Source: Sphaerochaeta sp. (GTDB taxonomy: Bacteria; Spirochaetota; Spirochaetia; Sphaerochaetales; Sphaerochaetaceae). Taken from it: a DNA stretch of 17,814 nt. Position numbers and translations under genes: made by a program. Shown here in pieces: positions 1-7,413 of this stretch. A model generated the notes under the pieces. That model was given only the letters and a program-made list of their open reading frames with translations. It had not been told where the DNA came from and searched no databases. Position 1 is the stretch's first letter. Each line of letters starts with the position of its first letter. Location: contig JALOBD010000027.1 in the NCBI GenBank assembly GCA_023228445.1, positions 1-17,814 on the forward strand, given 5' to 3'.

Positions 1-474
1 GAGAAAGTGCTGGACCGTCGCACTGAAGGTCAGGCTGGCCAGCTCGAGGTCCCCGATGGCGAGTCTGCCCGTCGAGGAGAGGCGCTCGAGGATGGCCCGG
101 CTCTGGGCCTTGATCATCTCGCCGTGGCTGTGCTTGATCCTCATCGCCTCCTCATCATAGAGGGCTTCGCCCTCCACGACTCGGTAGAAGGAGCGCATCG
201 GCTCCTCTGCATAGAGTTCATGCCAATGGTCCATCGCTGCTATGAGCACGTCTTTGGCGCTACCCTGCAGCTCTATGGTCACCATCTGGCTCTGCGCACG
301 GGCCGATGCATACCGGTAGAGCTCGTCGATGAGGGCTCTTCGGCTTGCAAAGTGGTGAAAGAGCGCCGCCTTGGTGATCGAGAGCTCGTTCGCCAAGCGG
401 GAGAGCGAGACGTTGGCAAGACCGTGCTGTGCGGCGAGGGAGAGCAGGGTGGAGAGGATTCGTTCTTTGGTCAT
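1..474 (-). CDS. TetR/AcrR family transcriptional regulator, C-terminus cut by window edge
   Basis: The reverse strand from the ATG at 472-474 reads MTKERILSTLLSLAAQHGLA and stays open to the window edge, giving 158 residues. Residues about 5-45 form the three-helix TetR DNA-binding head, with a helix-turn-helix at about 24-43 ending in KAALFHHF, the family's usual K-x-x-L-Y/F-x-H-F pattern. The remainder is the start of the helical ligand-binding domain, so the inducer is unknown. An in-frame TAA two codons upstream makes this ATG the first possible start. No Shine-Dalgarno sequence precedes it. A 24-bp operator sits at 481-504 inside its promoter, so autorepression is expected. Any further target is probably encoded beyond the left edge; rplU is divergent but has its own separate promoter. 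Family assignment is firm, function is not. Confidence 0.9.
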   Translation of the reverse strand, partial: MTKERILSTLLSLAAQHGLANVSLSRLANELSITKAALFHHFASRRALIDELYRYASARAQSQMVTIELQGSAKDVLIAAMDHWHELYAEEPMRSFYRVVEGEALYDEEAMRIKHSHGEMIKAQSRAILERLSSTGRLAIGDLELASLTFSATVQHFL

Positions 475-480
475 GGGTTA

Positions 481-504
481 TACTAACCTACCGGTCGGTA
501 AGTA
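481..504. promoter_or_regulatory. TetR-type palindromic operator
   Basis: A 24-bp inverted repeat runs from TACT at 481 to AGTA at 504, with centre ACCGGT at 490-495. Ten of its twelve base pairs are symmetric. The form is TACTnACCnACCGGTnGGTnAGTA, a layout often seen for TetR/AcrR repressors. It begins 6 bp upstream of the tetR start codon and fills the space between that gene's predicted -35 and -10 boxes, so a bound repressor would exclude RNA polymerase. Confidence 0.8.
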
Positions 505-511
505 TTCAAGG
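484..511 (-). promoter_or_regulatory. Predicted tetR promoter, probably giving a leaderless mRNA
   Basis: On the reverse strand TTGAAT is followed, 18 bp later, by TAGTAT, and then by AACCC and the ATG. The predicted transcription start falls on or within a base of the start codon. With no Shine-Dalgarno sequence present, this implies leaderless translation. The boxes are partial matches to the sigma-70 consensus. Confidence 0.5.
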
Positions 512-551
512 GTTTTTTCTTTGGTTTGATGACAGTTGGACGAAAACTTGC

Positions 552-580
552 TTGTCATGTTTTCCTCATTGTGGTATATA
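552..580 (+). promoter_or_regulatory. sigma-70-type promoter of the rplU operon
   Basis: TTGTCA at 552-557 is separated by 17 bp from TATATA at 575-580, which has an upstream TG (572-573) as in extended -10 promoters. Transcription should start near 587, leaving a leader of only 20-30 nt. There is no room for a structured ribosomal-protein leader. Confidence 0.7.
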
Positions 581-617
581 TGACAGGCACTAAACCAATC
601 GAAGGATGAGTATCGAG

Positions 618-932
618 ATGTATGCACTTGTAGAGATTCTCGGAAAACAGTACAAGGCCGTCGAGGGCGAGACCGTTCAGGTCGACTACATTGCTGGAAG
701 TGAAGCCGGCACCGCCCTTGAGTATGCGACCGTATTGGCTGTTGTAAACGAAGAGAATGCAAAGTTTGGGACCCCCTATGTTGCCGATGCCATGGTCAAG
801 GCGACCTTGGTCGGCGATATCAAGGGTGAGAAGATCAGGGTATTCAAGAAGAAGCGGCGCAAGGGCTATCGCAGGACCCAGGGCCACCGCCAGCGGTACT
901 CTGTCATCACCATCGACAAGATCATTGGCTGA
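618..932 (+). CDS. rplU: 50S ribosomal protein L21
   Basis: The product is a large-subunit protein that binds 23S rRNA. The sequence from MYALVEILGKQYKAVEGE onward matches the start of bacterial L21, and the C-terminus is rich in Lys/Arg with the usual KKRRKGYRRTQGHRQ segment. The chosen start at 618 gives 104 residues, the normal length. An in-frame ATG at 606 would add MSIE, but its AAGG abuts the codon with no spacing, whereas GAAGGATGAG at 601-610 can serve 618 at a somewhat long distance. This is the first gene of the housekeeping operon, and rpmA follows after 11 bp. Identity is secure; the start is less so. Confidence 0.95.
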   Translation: MYALVEILGKQYKAVEGETVQVDYIAGSEAGTALEYATVLAVVNEENAKFGTPYVADAMVKATLVGDIKGEKIRVFKKKRRKGYRRTQGHRQRYSVITIDKIIG

Positions 933-943
933 GGAGGGAAGAT

Positions 944-1195
944 ATGGCTCAAAAGAAAGGTGGCGGTAGTTCCCGCAACGGTCGTGACTCCAACTCCCAG
1001 CGCCTGGGCGTGAAGCGCTTCGGAGGTCAGCTGGTCAAGGCTGGTGAAGTCCTTGTCCGTCAACATGGGACGAAGTTCCATCCCGGTCTGAACGTCGGTT
1101 GTGGTACCGACTACACGCTCTTTGCCAAAGCTGAGGGAACGGTACTCTTCCATAGCCGAAGAAACCGCAAGTACATCAGCATTGTGACCGAGTAG
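944..1195 (+). CDS. rpmA: 50S ribosomal protein L27
   Basis: The 83-residue product starts MAQKKGGGSSRNGRDS and continues with RLGVKRFGGQ, the typical L27 core. The protein lies near the peptidyl-transferase centre, where its N-terminal tail reaches toward the P site. A strong ribosome-binding site (GAGGAGGGAAG) precedes the ATG. The tail starts directly with the mature AQKKG-type sequence and has none of the cleaved extension found in Firmicutes. Consistently, no gene for the L27-processing protease Prp lies between rplU and rpmA, where it sits in species that need it. Confidence 0.97.
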   Translation: MAQKKGGGSSRNGRDSNSQRLGVKRFGGQLVKAGEVLVRQHGTKFHPGLNVGCGTDYTLFAKAEGTVLFHSRRNRKYISIVTE

Positions 1196-1211
1196 GTTCA
1201 CCAGTCTTCCA

Positions 1212-2213
1212 ATGTTTGGATTTGCAGACGAAACGTATTTGGATGTTGCCTCCGGAAACGGGGGCAACGGTTGTGTTTCCTTCCGTCGTGAGAAGTTCGT
1301 CCCCCGTGGTGGCCCTGACGGTGGAGACGGGGGCCGTGGCGGTGATGTGGTCTTCGTCGTGAAGCACAACCTGCGCACCCTCGCCCATCTGAAGCTGGTT
1401 CGCACCTACCGTGCAGAGAACGGCAGAAATGGTGAAGGGGCGCGTCGTTTTGGGCGAGATGGCGCTGACATCGAGATTCCCGTTCCCCCGGGTACGGTGA
1501 TCAAGGACGCCCAAAGTGGTGCCCTCATCAAGGATCTCGCCGGCTTGGAACGCTGGGTCTTCCTCACCGGGGGCAAGGGCGGGAAGGGCAACTGGCACTT
1601 TCGCACCTCCACCAACCAGGCACCCCGCCACGCCCAGAACGGGCAGAGTGGGGAGGAGATGCGTATCGGTGTCGAGCTGCTCGTGATCGCCGACATCGGC
1701 TTCGTCGGCTTTCCCAATGCCGGAAAGTCCAGCCTCCTCAACATGCTGACCAATGCCAGGGCCAAGGTGGCCGGCTACCCCTTCACCACCCGCATCCCCC
1801 AGTTGGGGATGATGCGATACGATGACACCGACGTCGTGCTCGCCGATATCCCCGGCATCATCGAAGGGGCGAGCGAGGGCGCCGGCATGGGCTTCAAATT
1901 CCTACGCCACATCGCACGCACCAGCGGCCTTGCCTACCTGATCGACCTCTCGGACGACCGGTACCTTGAGGCCTATGATATACTGAGCGCGGAGCTCGGA
2001 GCCTATGAGAGTGAACTGCTGGAAAAGGAGTACGTGATCTTGGCAACCAAGCTTGATGAGCCGGGCACCGAAGAGCGGCTTGCTGAGCTCAAGGCCAAGT
2101 ATCCGGAGAAGAAGGTCATCGGCATCTGTGTCTATCTGGACATCGGGATCGATGAGGTGAGGCAAGCGTTCATGGAGATGGTGCAGCGCCATGAGGCAGA
2201 AGCGGTATTGTAA
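1212..2213 (+). CDS. obg: Obg family GTPase, ribosome assembly
   Basis: Obg is a GTPase that binds the 50S subunit and acts in its maturation and in stress responses. Residues 1-158 form the glycine-rich Obg fold (RREKFVPRGGPDGGDGG near 25-41). The GTPase domain follows: G1 GFPNAGKSS at 166-174, switch I YPFTTRIPQLG at 189-199, and G3 DIPG at 212-215. The G4 position reads TKLD at 279-282 where most Obg proteins have NKxD. At 333 residues it ends right after the G domain and lacks the C-terminal OCT extension of Bacillus Obg. Its place after rpmA is the standard one. The start is 16 bp after the rpmA stop and matches the usual MFxDxxxVxVxxGxGGxG opening. Confidence 0.96.
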   Translation: MFGFADETYLDVASGNGGNGCVSFRREKFVPRGGPDGGDGGRGGDVVFVVKHNLRTLAHLKLVRTYRAENGRNGEGARRFGRDGADIEIPVPPGTVIKDAQSGALIKDLAGLERWVFLTGGKGGKGNWHFRTSTNQAPRHAQNGQSGEEMRIGVELLVIADIGFVGFPNAGKSSLLNMLTNARAKVAGYPFTTRIPQLGMMRYDDTDVVLADIPGIIEGASEGAGMGFKFLRHIARTSGLAYLIDLSDDRYLEAYDILSAELGAYESELLEKEYVILATKLDEPGTEERLAELKAKYPEKKVIGICVYLDIGIDEVRQAFMEMVQRHEAEAVL

Positions 2214-2222
2214 GGAGCAAGG

Positions 2223-2861
2223 GTGAAGCGTTCGATCCCTACCGCCATGGTTGGCGGGAGTTTTGACCCGATCCATCTGGGACACCTGCACCTGGTCCAC
2301 TCGGTGGTCAGCGCCACCGAATACCGGCGCATCATCCTCGTGCCGGTGGGGCGCAACCACTTCAAGCCCGAGGCCCGTCCCGCCTCGACCCACCACCGCT
2401 TGGCGATGGTACATCTGGGCATCAGTGCATACCGAGACCTCTATCCCGATGATCCTCCGATTGAGCTCGTCGTCGACGACTGTGAGCTGAATCGCGTAGG
2501 GATCTCCTATACCTATGATACGGTCAAGGCCCTCTACCTCAAGTACCCGATCAAGGGGAGGCTCGCCGTGGTCATGGGGGACGACCTGCTGCCCCAGCTT
2601 ACTGAGTGGCACGGGTATGAGGCGCTCAAGGAGCTGGTGACCTTCGTCATCATCAGGCGGGAGGGGAACAACCACAATTTCGGCGATATCGCCGCCGATC
2701 TGGTCTACCTGGACAACCCACTGCTCGAGGATAGCTCCACACTCATCCGTGACGGGTGTCGGTCATTGAAAGCCGAAGAGCGGCTTCCGCACAAGATCGC
2801 CCGTCTGATGCCCACCGAGGTGGCAGCATACATTGAAGAGAATCAGCTCTATCGTCCTTGA
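2223..2861 (+). CDS. nadD: Nicotinate-nucleotide adenylyltransferase
   Basis: The enzyme transfers AMP from ATP to nicotinate mononucleotide, giving deamido-NAD in the NAD pathway. The nucleotidyltransferase signature GSFDPIHLGH lies at 12-21, and the second ATP-binding motif SSTLIR at 171-176. The length of 212 residues is normal. The GTG start at 2223 has AAGGAG five bases upstream, overlapping the end of obg. An in-frame ATG nine codons in would cut off the strand leading into the signature and has no comparable ribosome-binding site. nadD followed by yqeK and rsfS is a widespread arrangement, and here the end of nadD overlaps yqeK by 29 bp. Confidence 0.95.
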   Translation: MKRSIPTAMVGGSFDPIHLGHLHLVHSVVSATEYRRIILVPVGRNHFKPEARPASTHHRLAMVHLGISAYRDLYPDDPPIELVVDDCELNRVGISYTYDTVKALYLKYPIKGRLAVVMGDDLLPQLTEWHGYEALKELVTFVIIRREGNNHNFGDIAADLVYLDNPLLEDSSTLIRDGCRSLKAEERLPHKIARLMPTEVAAYIEENQLYRP

Positions 2862-3402
2862 TTACCCTCTCAGCCCGATGCGCCGCCGCCATAGCCTGGC
2901 GGTGGCTACCACAGCCGTTGCACTGAACACGCGCTATCGCCTCGGCATCGACGGAGATGAGCTGTACGAGGCGGGTCTCCACCACGACCTTGCCCGGGAG
3001 TGGGAGAGCGAGGCGTTGGTACGCTTCTCCGTCGATGAGCAGGTTGAGGTCAGCGATGAGGAGCTTGCCCACCCGGTCCTCCTCCACGCCCCGGTGGCAG
3101 CCGTGGTGTTGGAACGAGCGGGCATGAGCCACGCTCAGGTGCTGGCGGTGCGTCACCACACCCTTGGCAGCAGCGAGATGGGCCTGATGGGAAAGGCGCT
3201 CTTCTGTGCCGACTATCTGGAGCCCAACCGCACCCACCTCAATGACGAGGAGCGCAGACTCCTCCTCCAAGAAGCGACGATCGAGGCGCTCTGCCTGCGC
3301 GTTCTCGAGCGTGCGTGGCAGTGGCGACGAAGCGAAGGGAAGACGATCAGCCGCGCCAGCAGAGCCTTCTATCGCTCCCTCATGGCGGAGGAGCGAGCGT
3401 GA
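2833..3402 (+). CDS. yqeK: HD-domain diadenosine tetraphosphatase YqeK
   Basis: The YqeK family hydrolyses Ap4A symmetrically with a bound metal pair. The expected ligands are visible: H20 in RRRHSL, H51-D52 in LHHDLA, H85 in LLHAPVAA, H109 in VRHHTLG and D127 in CADYLEPNR. The chosen start is TTG at 2833, because it keeps the LSPxRxxHSL segment that precedes the first His in this family and has GAGGTGG nine bases upstream. The next ATG, at 2878, would leave only four residues before H20. The gene overlaps nadD by 29 bp and the next gene by 4 bp (GTGA), indicating translational coupling. The length of 189 residues is typical. Confidence 0.9.
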   Translation: MKRISSIVLDYPLSPMRRRHSLAVATTAVALNTRYRLGIDGDELYEAGLHHDLAREWESEALVRFSVDEQVEVSDEELAHPVLLHAPVAAVVLERAGMSHAQVLAVRHHTLGSSEMGLMGKALFCADYLEPNRTHLNDEERRLLLQEATIEALCLRVLERAWQWRRSEGKTISRASRAFYRSLMAEERA

Positions 3403-3908
3403 GAAGCAAGGCGACGGTGGTGTTGGTTGGCTTCCTCTTGACCCTCGTCTCCTGCAGCGGTGATGCCCAGGTTCGTGCATCTCTCTCAGAGGAGCTGGTC
3501 ATTGTCACCATACAAGAGGATCGGCGCATGGCGGTGTTGCTCTTCGATGGTGGTGAGGACGTGTTTGCCGATTCGATGGGGACCAACCGGTTCGAGGGGG
3601 AGGAGCTGGCCATACTGGCAGGGGTGCTGCGCGACCTGGCCATCGTCGAAGGGAGGATGGGGTCGGGCGAGCGCGACGGACAGGCCATGCTTGATGCGCT
3701 GAGAGAGGGCGCTTCCGGCTTGAGGAAAACACGCCTGGCCGATACACTTGCCAAGGTCAGCGGTCAGGACGATTCACTTGGGACCTTGGCCCGTCTTCGA
3801 ACGGCCGAGCTCTTCGATCTGCGTGGGCATGTCGATGGCAAGCTGGTCACAAACGCATGGCTGGCCCGATATATCGCTGAGATCAGACGGTATTTGAGAA
3901 GGAGATGA
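3399..3908 (+). CDS. Small putative lipoprotein of unknown function between yqeK and rsfS
   Basis: The GTG at 3399 overlaps the yqeK stop by 4 bp and gives 169 residues. The N-terminus has Arg/Lys, a hydrophobic stretch VVLVGFLLTLVSC and a lipobox-like cysteine at residue 20, so export as a lipoprotein is likely. The rest is mixed charge, ending in YIAEIRRYLRRR. A longer frame upstream of this GTG would lie inside yqeK and would bury the signal peptide, so it was not used. In many bacteria, spirochaetes included, this slot between yqeK and rsfS holds a LytR-CpsA-Psr family gene. Segments such as the hydrophobic beta-like LVIVTIQED and the late VDGKLVTN could be the remains of such a protein with its catalytic part lost. 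That is a guess from position and faint resemblance, with no LCP arginine motif visible. Confidence 0.7.
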   Translation: MRSKATVVLVGFLLTLVSCSGDAQVRASLSEELVIVTIQEDRRMAVLLFDGGEDVFADSMGTNRFEGEELAILAGVLRDLAIVEGRMGSGERDGQAMLDALREGASGLRKTRLADTLAKVSGQDDSLGTLARLRTAELFDLRGHVDGKLVTNAWLARYIAEIRRYLRRR

Positions 3909-3914
3909 GAGAGC

Positions 3915-4253
3915 ATGGATGACATAGTCCTCGAGCGTGCAGAGGCAATTGCAAAATTTCTCGAAGATCATAGATGCATTGACGTGACGGTGGTCGACCT
4001 CAGGCCCGGATGTTCCTGGACCGACTGTTTCGTCATCGCCACGGTAACCAGCAATGCCCACCTCAAGGGGGTGGCACACCAGATGTGGGGAGAGCTGAAC
4101 GAGTTGGGCCTGGAAGTCGCCAACCGGCACAAGAACCCGCAGGGGGAGGGGTGGGAACTCATCGACTGTGGGTCGATCATCATCCACCTGATGAACAGTG
4201 AGATGCGTGAGTTCTATGCGCTGGAGCGACTCTGGCAGCGCCTTGAGGATTAG
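3915..4253 (+). CDS. rsfS: Ribosomal silencing factor RsfS
   Basis: RsfS (DUF143 family) binds L14 on the 50S subunit and blocks joining with 30S during starvation. The 112 residues include DCFVIATVTSNAHLKGVA and GWELIDCGSIIIHLMNSE followed by REFYALERLW, the family's conserved core and tail. The ATG follows the preceding stop by 6 bp. It is the last gene of the operon; its stop codon overlaps the end of the converging MATE gene by 4 bp. Confidence 0.95.
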   Translation: MDDIVLERAEAIAKFLEDHRCIDVTVVDLRPGCSWTDCFVIATVTSNAHLKGVAHQMWGELNELGLEVANRHKNPQGEGWELIDCGSIIIHLMNSEMREFYALERLWQRLED

Positions 4254-5608
4254 ATCACCGTCTTGGTCCGCCACTTTCCGCGCAGGAAGCGCTGGACGAA
4301 GAGGATCGAGCGACAGATCCAGTCGATGTACATGCCGATCCATACCCCGTACACCCCCCATCCCAGGCTGATGGCCAAGAAGTAGCTCACCCCGACGCGA
4401 AAGAGCCACATGCTGAACATCGACACCCCCATGGTGTACTTGGCATCCCCGGCCGCCCTGAGGAAGTTGGGGATCCCAAAGGAGGGTGACCACAGCAACG
4501 AGCCCATGATCATGGTGGCCTTTATGACCGTCACTGCAATTGCGCTCGCCTCAGGCGAGAGGTTGAAGATACCCACTACGGTCGGGGTGAGGAAGAAGCC
4601 GGGGATACTCAGCGACGCCATGGCAATGTAGGAGATCAACAGCAGGCGCTTGCCCCAATAGAGGGCCTCGTCGTGGCGCCTTGCCCCCACTGCTTGGCCG
4701 ATGATGGTGATCGAGGCGAGGCTGACAGCCCCGCCGGGGATGTTGGTGAAGGAGATCACCGAGGAGGAGATGGCGTTTGCGGCGATCGCGGCGGTGCCGA
4801 AGACGGTGATGAAGCCCTGGACGATCAGTTTACCGACCTGAAAGACGCTCCCCTCGATGCCGTTGGGAATCCCGATGCGCAAGATCCGCTTGACCATCTC
4901 ACCCTGCCACTTCATGCTGCGCCAGCTTCGAATCGAGATGGTGTTCTGTGGTTTGGTGATCAGCGTCAGCATGATCGCAGCGCCGATGATCCGGCTCAGC
5001 AGCGTGGAGAGCCCCGCCCCTGCCACTCCCATGCGCATGGCATAGATGAAGTAGGCGTTGCCGCCGATGTTGAGCAGGTTCATCACCACACTCACCCACA
5101 GCGAGACACGGCTGTTGCCCATCGACCGGAAGAGGGCTGCACAGGCGTTGTAGCTGGCCAAGAAGGGGAGGGAGGCGAGGATGTAGAGAAAGTACGTCGA
5201 GCCGAGGGCGAGGACCTCGTCCTCGATGGAGCCGAAGATCAGGCGGATGATCGGGGCGCGCACGGGCATGCAGAGGATCAAGAGGAGGGTGGAGACCGTC
5301 AAGGAGAGGACGAGAAGCTGGCCGGCTGCGCTGTTGGCGCTCTCGTAATCCTTGCGCCCGAGGTACTGGCTGGCCACCACCGCACCCCCGGTGGCGAACG
5401 CGGCAAAGAGGGTGACGATGAGGATGGTGATGGCGTCAACGAGGCTGATGGCGCTGACCGACGCCTCCCCGACGCTGGCGACCATCACGGTGTCGGCCAT
5501 GCCGATTGAGACAGCCAAAAGCTGCTCGATGACCAACGGGATGATCAGCATAACAAGAAAACGCCGGTCGAACATATGGGACGACCGGTCCGGGGTGTGT
5601 TGTCTCAC
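4250..5608 (-). CDS. MATE family multidrug/Na+ (or H+) antiporter
   Basis: This is an integral membrane exporter of 452 residues with about twelve hydrophobic segments in two repeated halves, each starting with the family's pattern of a polar loop followed by P-L-V (LVMLIIPLVIEQLLAVSIGM). The motifs SIGMADTVMVASVGEASVSA and FATGGAVVASQYLGRKD are typical of MatE proteins. The substrate cannot be predicted. The start chosen is GTG at 5608, with GAGG eight bases upstream; an ATG eleven codons later (5575) is possible and would keep all helices. It lies 54 bp downstream of the ABC ATPase gene on the same strand, so it may be cotranscribed as well as having a weak promoter of its own. Confidence 0.92.
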   Translation of the reverse strand: MRQHTPDRSSHMFDRRFLVMLIIPLVIEQLLAVSIGMADTVMVASVGEASVSAISLVDAITILIVTLFAAFATGGAVVASQYLGRKDYESANSAAGQLLVLSLTVSTLLLILCMPVRAPIIRLIFGSIEDEVLALGSTYFLYILASLPFLASYNACAALFRSMGNSRVSLWVSVVMNLLNIGGNAYFIYAMRMGVAGAGLSTLLSRIIGAAIMLTLITKPQNTISIRSWRSMKWQGEMVKRILRIGIPNGIEGSVFQVGKLIVQGFITVFGTAAIAANAISSSVISFTNIPGGAVSLASITIIGQAVGARRHDEALYWGKRLLLISYIAMASLSIPGFFLTPTVVGIFNLSPEASAIAVTVIKATMIMGSLLWSPSFGIPNFLRAAGDAKYTMGVSMFSMWLFRVGVSYFLAISLGWGVYGVWIGMYIDWICRSILFVQRFLRGKWRTKTVI

Positions 5609-5625
5609 GATTTGGACCTCAGCCT

Positions 5626-5654
5626 AGTGTAGGTGCTATTGTCCGTTCGCTCAA
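5626..5654 (-). promoter_or_regulatory. Possible promoter of the MATE gene
   Basis: On the reverse strand TTGAGC (5654-5649) lies 17 bp before TACACT (5631-5626), each a four-of-six match to consensus. The predicted start is just ahead of the GAGG ribosome-binding site, leaving a leader under 20 nt. No hairpin terminator separates the ABC ATPase gene from here, so read-through is also likely. Confidence 0.35.
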
Positions 5655-5662
5655 GAGGATTT

Positions 5663-6454
5663 TTAGCCTTTGGTGAGCAGAGCTGCATCGTTAGCGTAGG
5701 TTTTGTTGCGCAAATCCTTGAAGAGGCGCACCAAGGCCTCGACCGTGAGCTTGGACTTCTCCGCTCCGCTCACGTCGAAGATGATCGTTCCCTCGTCCAT
5801 CATGATCAAGCGGTTGCCGAAGTCGATGGCGAACTGCATGTTGTGGGTGACCATCAGGGCAGTGAGCGCGTATTCGGCGATGAAGCGCTCGGTCAGGTCC
5901 ATCACCGTTTGGGCGTTGCGTGGATCCAGGGCGGCGGTGTGTTCGTCGAGGAGTACCATCTTGGGCCTGCTCATCACCATCATCAGCAGGGTGAGTGCCT
6001 GCCGTTGGCCGCCGCTGAGCAGCCCGACGTTGTCCTTGAGGCGGTCCTCAAGACCAATGAGGGAGAGCAGCTGGCGGTACTGCTGCCGCTTCTCGTTGTT
6101 CAAGCTGATGCGCAGCCCCTTCATCCCCTTCGTCTCGGCGGTGATCATGTTGTCCTCGATTGACATGTTGGCCGCTGTCCCCTTGGTCGGGTCCTGGAAA
6201 ATCCGCCCAATGGTCATCGCCCGGCGGTACTCCGGCCTGGCGGTGATATCGGTGCCATCGAAGATCATCTTGCCGGCGGTCACCGGATAGGTGCCGCTGA
6301 TGAGATTAAAGAGGGTCGACTTGCCGCTGCCGTTGGAGCCGACGATGCAGATGATGTCCCCCGCGTTGACGTGGAGGTTCACATCATCGATGGCAAGCTT
6401 CTCGTTGACGGTCCCGGGGTAGAAGACCTTGGTGACGGATGTGAGCTCAAGCAT
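5663..6454 (-). CDS. ABC transporter ATP-binding protein (TrpXYZ-type importer)
   Basis: This is the ATPase subunit that powers the importer encoded with it. In 263 residues it has Walker A GSNGSGKST (39-47), Q-loop glutamine near 87 in FQDPT, signature LSGGQ (146-150), Walker B MVLLDE with catalytic Glu 171, D-loop ALD and switch His 204. All are intact. The EHTAALD wording after Walker B is typical of the ATPases paired with ABC_sub_bind-type binding proteins. The start is the ATG at 6454, preceded by AAGGAGGGAG. It overlaps the permease stop by 8 bp, showing translational coupling. A longer in-frame extension upstream is proline- and arginine-rich, lies inside the permease gene and was rejected. 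Confidence 0.93.
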   Translation of the reverse strand: MLELTSVTKVFYPGTVNEKLAIDDVNLHVNAGDIICIVGSNGSGKSTLFNLISGTYPVTAGKMIFDGTDITARPEYRRAMTIGRIFQDPTKGTAANMSIEDNMITAETKGMKGLRISLNNEKRQQYRQLLSLIGLEDRLKDNVGLLSGGQRQALTLLMMVMSRPKMVLLDEHTAALDPRNAQTVMDLTERFIAEYALTALMVTHNMQFAIDFGNRLIMMDEGTIIFDVSGAEKSKLTVEALVRLFKDLRNKTYANDAALLTKG

Positions 6455-7397
6455 GGGTCTCTCCCTCCTTGGTGTGGCGCCGCTTCTCTGACCGGGCGAT
6501 GGCCTTGCGCTTGGCCCCGGCACTGGAGGCTGCGCTGCGCGTCTGGGCGATGAAGAGGCTGGCTATGACGAGGATTCCGGTCAAGAGCTTGAAGTCGTTG
6601 GGAGTGATGTTGACCAGGTACCCGTACTTGCGCCCGAAGAACATCAGCGCCTTGTAGATGATCGCCCCTAAAATCGCCCGCAGCGTCAGGAGGCTGATGC
6701 GGTTGCTGGAGAAGAGGAACTCGCCGACCATGATGGCGGCAAGGCCTTGGACCACCATCCCCTGGCCGAGGTTGGCGTCGGCGAAGCCCTGGTACTGGGC
6801 CAAAAGACCGCCGGAGAGGGCGATCAGGCCGTTGGAGAGGCCGATGCCCATCAGCTTGAGGATCTCAGGGTTGATACCTTGGCTGATGACCATCTGCTCG
6901 TTGCCTCCCATTGCCCCCATCGAGACGCCCAGATCGGTGCGAAAGAAGATGTCGACGATGACCTTGACGAAGAGGACGACCAGCAACGTGCCGACCAGCG
7001 ACGCCCACTCAGGGGTCAGGAAGCCGAAGAAGGCGGGAAGCTTGGTATAGAGGGTGGTCACCCTGAGCAGCGGAACATTGGCCTTGTTGCCCAGGATTCG
7101 CAGGTTGATGGAGTAGAGCATCGTCATGGTCAGGATTCCAGCCAAAAGGCCGGGAATCTTGAGCTTGTTGTGGATTGCTGCCGTCACCATGCCGGCGACC
7201 ACCCCGCCGAGGAAGGCGAGGAGGAGCGCCACCGTGATGGGCAGGCCGCCGACGATGGCCATCGTGGCGATCGCAGCCCCGGTGGCGACCGAACCATCAC
7301 AGGTCAAGTCTGCGAAGTTGAGGATCCGGTAGGAGATCAAGATCCCGATGACCATGATCGAGAAGACCAACCCGTCTACAAAAATACCTTCTATCAT
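6447..7397 (-). CDS. ABC transporter permease (TrpXYZ-type importer)
   Basis: This inner-membrane channel subunit of 316 residues has around eight or nine hydrophobic helices and belongs to the branched-chain amino acid/ribose-type permease superfamily. Recognisable stretches are RILNFADLTCDGSVATGAA near the N-terminus and GLIALSGGLLAQYQGFAD in the middle, both characteristic of the permeases that pair with ABC_sub_bind proteins. The C-terminal tail is basic and cytoplasmic (RSAASSAGAKRKAIARSEKR). The ATG at 7397 has GAGG upstream. A hairpin terminator lies between it and the binding-protein gene, so it should be made at a lower level than that protein. Confidence 0.93.
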   Translation of the reverse strand: MIEGIFVDGLVFSIMVIGILISYRILNFADLTCDGSVATGAAIATMAIVGGLPITVALLLAFLGGVVAGMVTAAIHNKLKIPGLLAGILTMTMLYSINLRILGNKANVPLLRVTTLYTKLPAFFGFLTPEWASLVGTLLVVLFVKVIVDIFFRTDLGVSMGAMGGNEQMVISQGINPEILKLMGIGLSNGLIALSGGLLAQYQGFADANLGQGMVVQGLAAIMVGEFLFSSNRISLLTLRAILGAIIYKALMFFGRKYGYLVNITPNDFKLLTGILVIASLFIAQTRSAASSAGAKRKAIARSEKRRHTKEGETHA

Positions 7398-7413
7398 GCA
7401 TACCTCGGTGCAG

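Noticed and set aside
581..617. Possible L21 autoregulatory RNA leader
   Set aside because: The predicted leader is only 20-30 nt, too short for any known ribosomal-protein leader structure.
1902..2675. A 257-codon minus-strand open frame across obg and nadD
   Set aside because: Both plus-strand genes are unmistakable and the antisense product has no family features.
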